8,219 nt of DNA from Rhodospirillaceae bacterium (lineage in GTDB: Bacteria > Pseudomonadota > Alphaproteobacteria > Rickettsiales > UBA3002), in assembly GCA_947458525.1 (NCBI GenBank), contig CANHAG010000038.1, forward strand, positions 1 through 8,219, written 5' to 3'. Position 1 is the first letter of the stretch. Each line of letters starts with the position of its first letter. The translations under genes and the position numbers were made by a program. Under the pieces are notes generated by a model, which saw only the letters and a list, made by a program, of their open reading frames with translations, searched no databases and was not told the origin of the DNA. This document shows, piece by piece, positions 6,844-8,219 of the stretch.

Positions 6844-6876
6844 TGCGTCACCCCGGCTATATTCCGGGGTGGCGCA
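6844..6876. terminator. Strong stem-loop after glnA (terminator-like, or an intergenic palindrome unit)
   Basis: TGCGTCACCCCGG (6844-6856) pairs with CCGGGGTGGCGCA (6864-6876): 13 pairs including one G-U, around a 7-base loop. It starts 16 bases after the glnA stop, a natural place to end the glnBA transcript, but no T-run follows on either strand. Palindromes with CCCCGG/CCGGGG arms occur as dispersed intergenic elements in some alphaproteobacteria, so this may be one copy of such a family. Confidence 0.5.
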
Positions 6877-6907
6877 CGGCTTCAATGGTTTTGCCGCATC
6901 AGGGTAT

Positions 6908-6937
6908 TTGACAGGCCATGCGTGAGGGCGATATGCT
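6908..6937 (+). promoter_or_regulatory. Candidate sigma-70-type promoter of prfB
   Basis: A perfect TTGACA (6908-6913) is followed after 18 bases by TATGCT (6932-6937). The predicted start, near 6944, gives a leader of about 34 nt before the prfB ATG. Confidence 0.6.
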
Positions 6938-6977
6938 AGAGCCCTGAGTTTAACCCCGCAATTTATTCAGCCCTGCC

Positions 6978-8091
6978 ATGGAAGATATCACCATACTGAA
7001 ACAGAAAATCGAAGCGTCGCAGGCTGTATTGCGGAGGTGTCTTTGACTGGGATAATCTGCTGAAACATGCGGACGCGCTGAATGCGCGCGCGGAAGATCC
7101 CAATCTCTGGCAGCGCCCGGAAGATGCACAGAAACTGCTGAAAGAACGGCGGCGCGTCGAACATCTCATCACCACCTACAGGCGGATGGATCAGGAAAAA
7201 ACCGACGCGCTCGGCATGATCGAACTGGCCGAAGCGGAAGGGGACGCGGCGCTGGTTGCTGAATCTCACGCCCAGCTGAAGCGGGTGGCCGAAGAAGCCG
7301 CGACGCTTGAGCTTGAAAGCCTGCTTTCGGGCGAGGCCGATGGCAATACCTGCTTTGTTGAAATTCACCCGGGCGCAGGCGGAACCGAAAGTCAGGACTG
7401 GGCATTCATGCTGTTTCGCATGTATCTGCGCTGGGCAGAGCGCCGCGGCTTCAAAGTGGAAATTATCGACGAACAACCGGCGGAAGAAGCGGGTATCAAA
7501 TCCGCCACGCTGCGTATTGAGGGCGCCAATGCCTATGGCTGGCTAAAGACCGAATCCGGCGTGCACCGACTGGTGCGTATTTCGCCGTTTGACTCCAACG
7601 CGCGCCGTCATACCAGCTTTGCCAGCGTCTGGGTCTATCCGGAGGTGGATGAAAACATCGCCATCACGATTGAGGAAAAAGACCTGCGGATAGACACGTT
7701 CCGCTCCAGCGGCGCGGGCGGTCAGCATGTGAACAAAACCGAATCAGCCGTGCGCATCACCCATATTCCCACCGGGATTGCGGTGGCCTGCCAGAATCAG
7801 CGCAGCCAGCACCAGAACCGGGCAGAGGCCTATAAGATGCTGCGCGCGCGGCTATACGAAATGGAGTTGCAGAAGCGCGAAGCAGCGGCAAATGCGCTCA
7901 ACGCCCAGAAAACCGACAATGCCTGGGGGCATCAGATCCGCTCCTACGTGCTGCACCCCTACCAGATGGTGAAGGATCTGCGCACACACGTTGAAACCAG
8001 CAGCACGCAAGGGGTGCTGGATGGAGATATTGACCTGTTCATCAACGCCTCCCTCGCCCATCAGGTAAAAGGGAATGTGGAGAAGCTGTGA
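6978..8091 (+). CDS. prfB: Peptide chain release factor 2 (RF2), expressed through programmed +1 frameshift
   Basis: RF2 releases the finished peptide at UGA and UAA codons. The reading frame is in two parts: 22 codons from ATG 6978 to CTT, an in-frame TGA at 7044-7046, then the +1 frame from GAC at 7045 to TGA at 8089-8091, 370 residues in all. Seen in the joined product: an N-terminal helical domain with DPNLW (40-44); the stop-codon-recognising tripeptide Ser-Pro-Phe at 202-204 (RF1 would have PxT); the catalytic GGQ at 247-249 in [16 protein letters not shown]; and the C-terminal helix region with [11 protein letters not shown]. The start lacks a good Shine-Dalgarno, but ATG 6978 is supported by the in-frame lead to the shift site. 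An ORF starting at 7186 is only an internal fragment. The next gene begins 78 bases downstream on the same strand. Confidence 0.96.
7033..7047 (+). promoter_or_regulatory. Programmed +1 frameshift signal in prfB
   Basis: The internal Shine-Dalgarno-like GGAGG (7033-7037), three bases, the slippery codon CTT (7041-7043) and TGAC form the classic RF2 autoregulatory site. When RF2 is scarce the ribosome pauses at TGA and slips to the +1 frame (GAC, Asp). When RF2 is plentiful a 22-residue peptide is released. Confidence 0.95.
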
Positions 8092-8135
8092 TGATTCTGG
8101 TGCTGCGAATACTGGCCATAACCATGAATCTGTGC

Positions 8136-8163
8136 TTGCCTCCGCCGCGCCTCGCGCTATGCT
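8136..8163 (+). promoter_or_regulatory. Candidate promoter of the Fur-like gene, giving a leaderless transcript
   Basis: TTGCCT (8136-8141) and TATGCT (8158-8163), 16 bases apart, resemble -35/-10 elements; the -10 is identical to that proposed for prfB. The end of the -10 lies six bases before the A of the ATG at 8170, so transcription would begin at or next to the start codon. No Shine-Dalgarno is present before that ATG. Confidence 0.4.
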
Positions 8164-8169
8164 TTGCCC

Positions 8170-8219
8170 ATGCCGCTCAACCTTGAGAAGAAATGCATCG
8201 AGCGCGGGCTGAAAATGAC
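8170..8219 (+). CDS. Fur-family transcriptional regulator, first 16 residues (runs off the window)
   Basis: Only MPLNLEKKCIERGLKM and part of the next codon (Thr) are inside the window. The pattern L-E-x-x-C-x-E-x-G-L/M-x-M-T is the typical N-terminus of alphaproteobacterial Fur-family repressors, leading into their winged-helix DNA-binding domain. Metal-binding residues and the regulator type (Fur, Mur, Irr, Zur) cannot be judged. It follows prfB on the same strand. The frame from ATG 8091, which overlaps the prfB stop, ends at 8186 in another frame and is not this gene. Confidence 0.6.
   Translation, partial: MPLNLEKKCIERGLKM

Noticed and set aside
6096..6851. 251-aa minus-strand ORF opposite glnA
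   Set aside because: Antisense shadow of a fully conserved glutamine synthetase, with His/Arg-rich composition typical of out-of-frame translation.
8091..8186. 31-codon ORF overlapping the prfB stop (TGATG)
   Set aside because: It has no ribosome site, an unremarkable sequence, and overlaps the better-supported Fur-like start in another frame; the TGATG overlap is likely chance.

Overview
This window reads as a chromosomal segment of a free-living-type alphaproteobacterium with fairly high G+C. The evidence is gene content plus signals: a metX-metW pair, a glnB-glnA operon behind a sigma-54-type promoter, an RF2 whose post-frameshift sequence starts DWD, a TTAA-N7-TTAA (CtrA-type) box, and the first residues of a Fur-like regulator. 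The tRNA-His keeps the encoded G-1:C73 pair. That pair is reported lost in a large alphaproteobacterial clade (Rhizobiales, Rhodobacterales, Caulobacterales), so the source may lie outside that clade. This taxonomic reading is inference.

Layout. Positions 1-918 (minus strand) hold the N-terminal part of a heavy-metal P-type ATPase, cut by the window edge, preceded by a 75-aa putative lipoprotein. Positions 919-1103 are a divergent intergenic region with a short palindrome and a CtrA-like box overlapping the -35 position of a candidate promoter. This promoter drives a plus-strand gene (1104-2204) for a membrane-anchored protein with histidine-kinase architecture that has lost the phosphoacceptor His and the ATP-binding residues. 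It converges on, and overlaps by 21 bp, a minus-strand cluster: a 22-codon membrane mini-ORF (4603-4535, missed by length-based ORF calling), rimM, metX and metW. A tRNA-His gene lies upstream of that cluster on the same strand.

The right half is on the plus strand. glnB (P-II) and glnA (glutamine synthetase) form the nitrogen-control operon, followed by a strong 13-bp-stem hairpin. Then comes prfB (release factor 2) with its autoregulatory programmed +1 frameshift, and finally the start of a Fur-family gene whose candidate promoter places the transcription start on or next to the ATG, suggesting a leaderless message.

Functionally the window is mostly housekeeping: methionine biosynthesis (MetX/MetW), nitrogen assimilation (GlnB/GlnA), translation and ribosome maturation (tRNA-His, RimM, RF2) and metal homeostasis (P-type ATPase, Fur-like). 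The less ordinary items are the pseudo-kinase under a CtrA-like box, the 22-codon ORF before an orphan rimM, and several inverted repeats in the intergenic regions. No CRISPR array, insertion sequence, prophage or defence system is visible.
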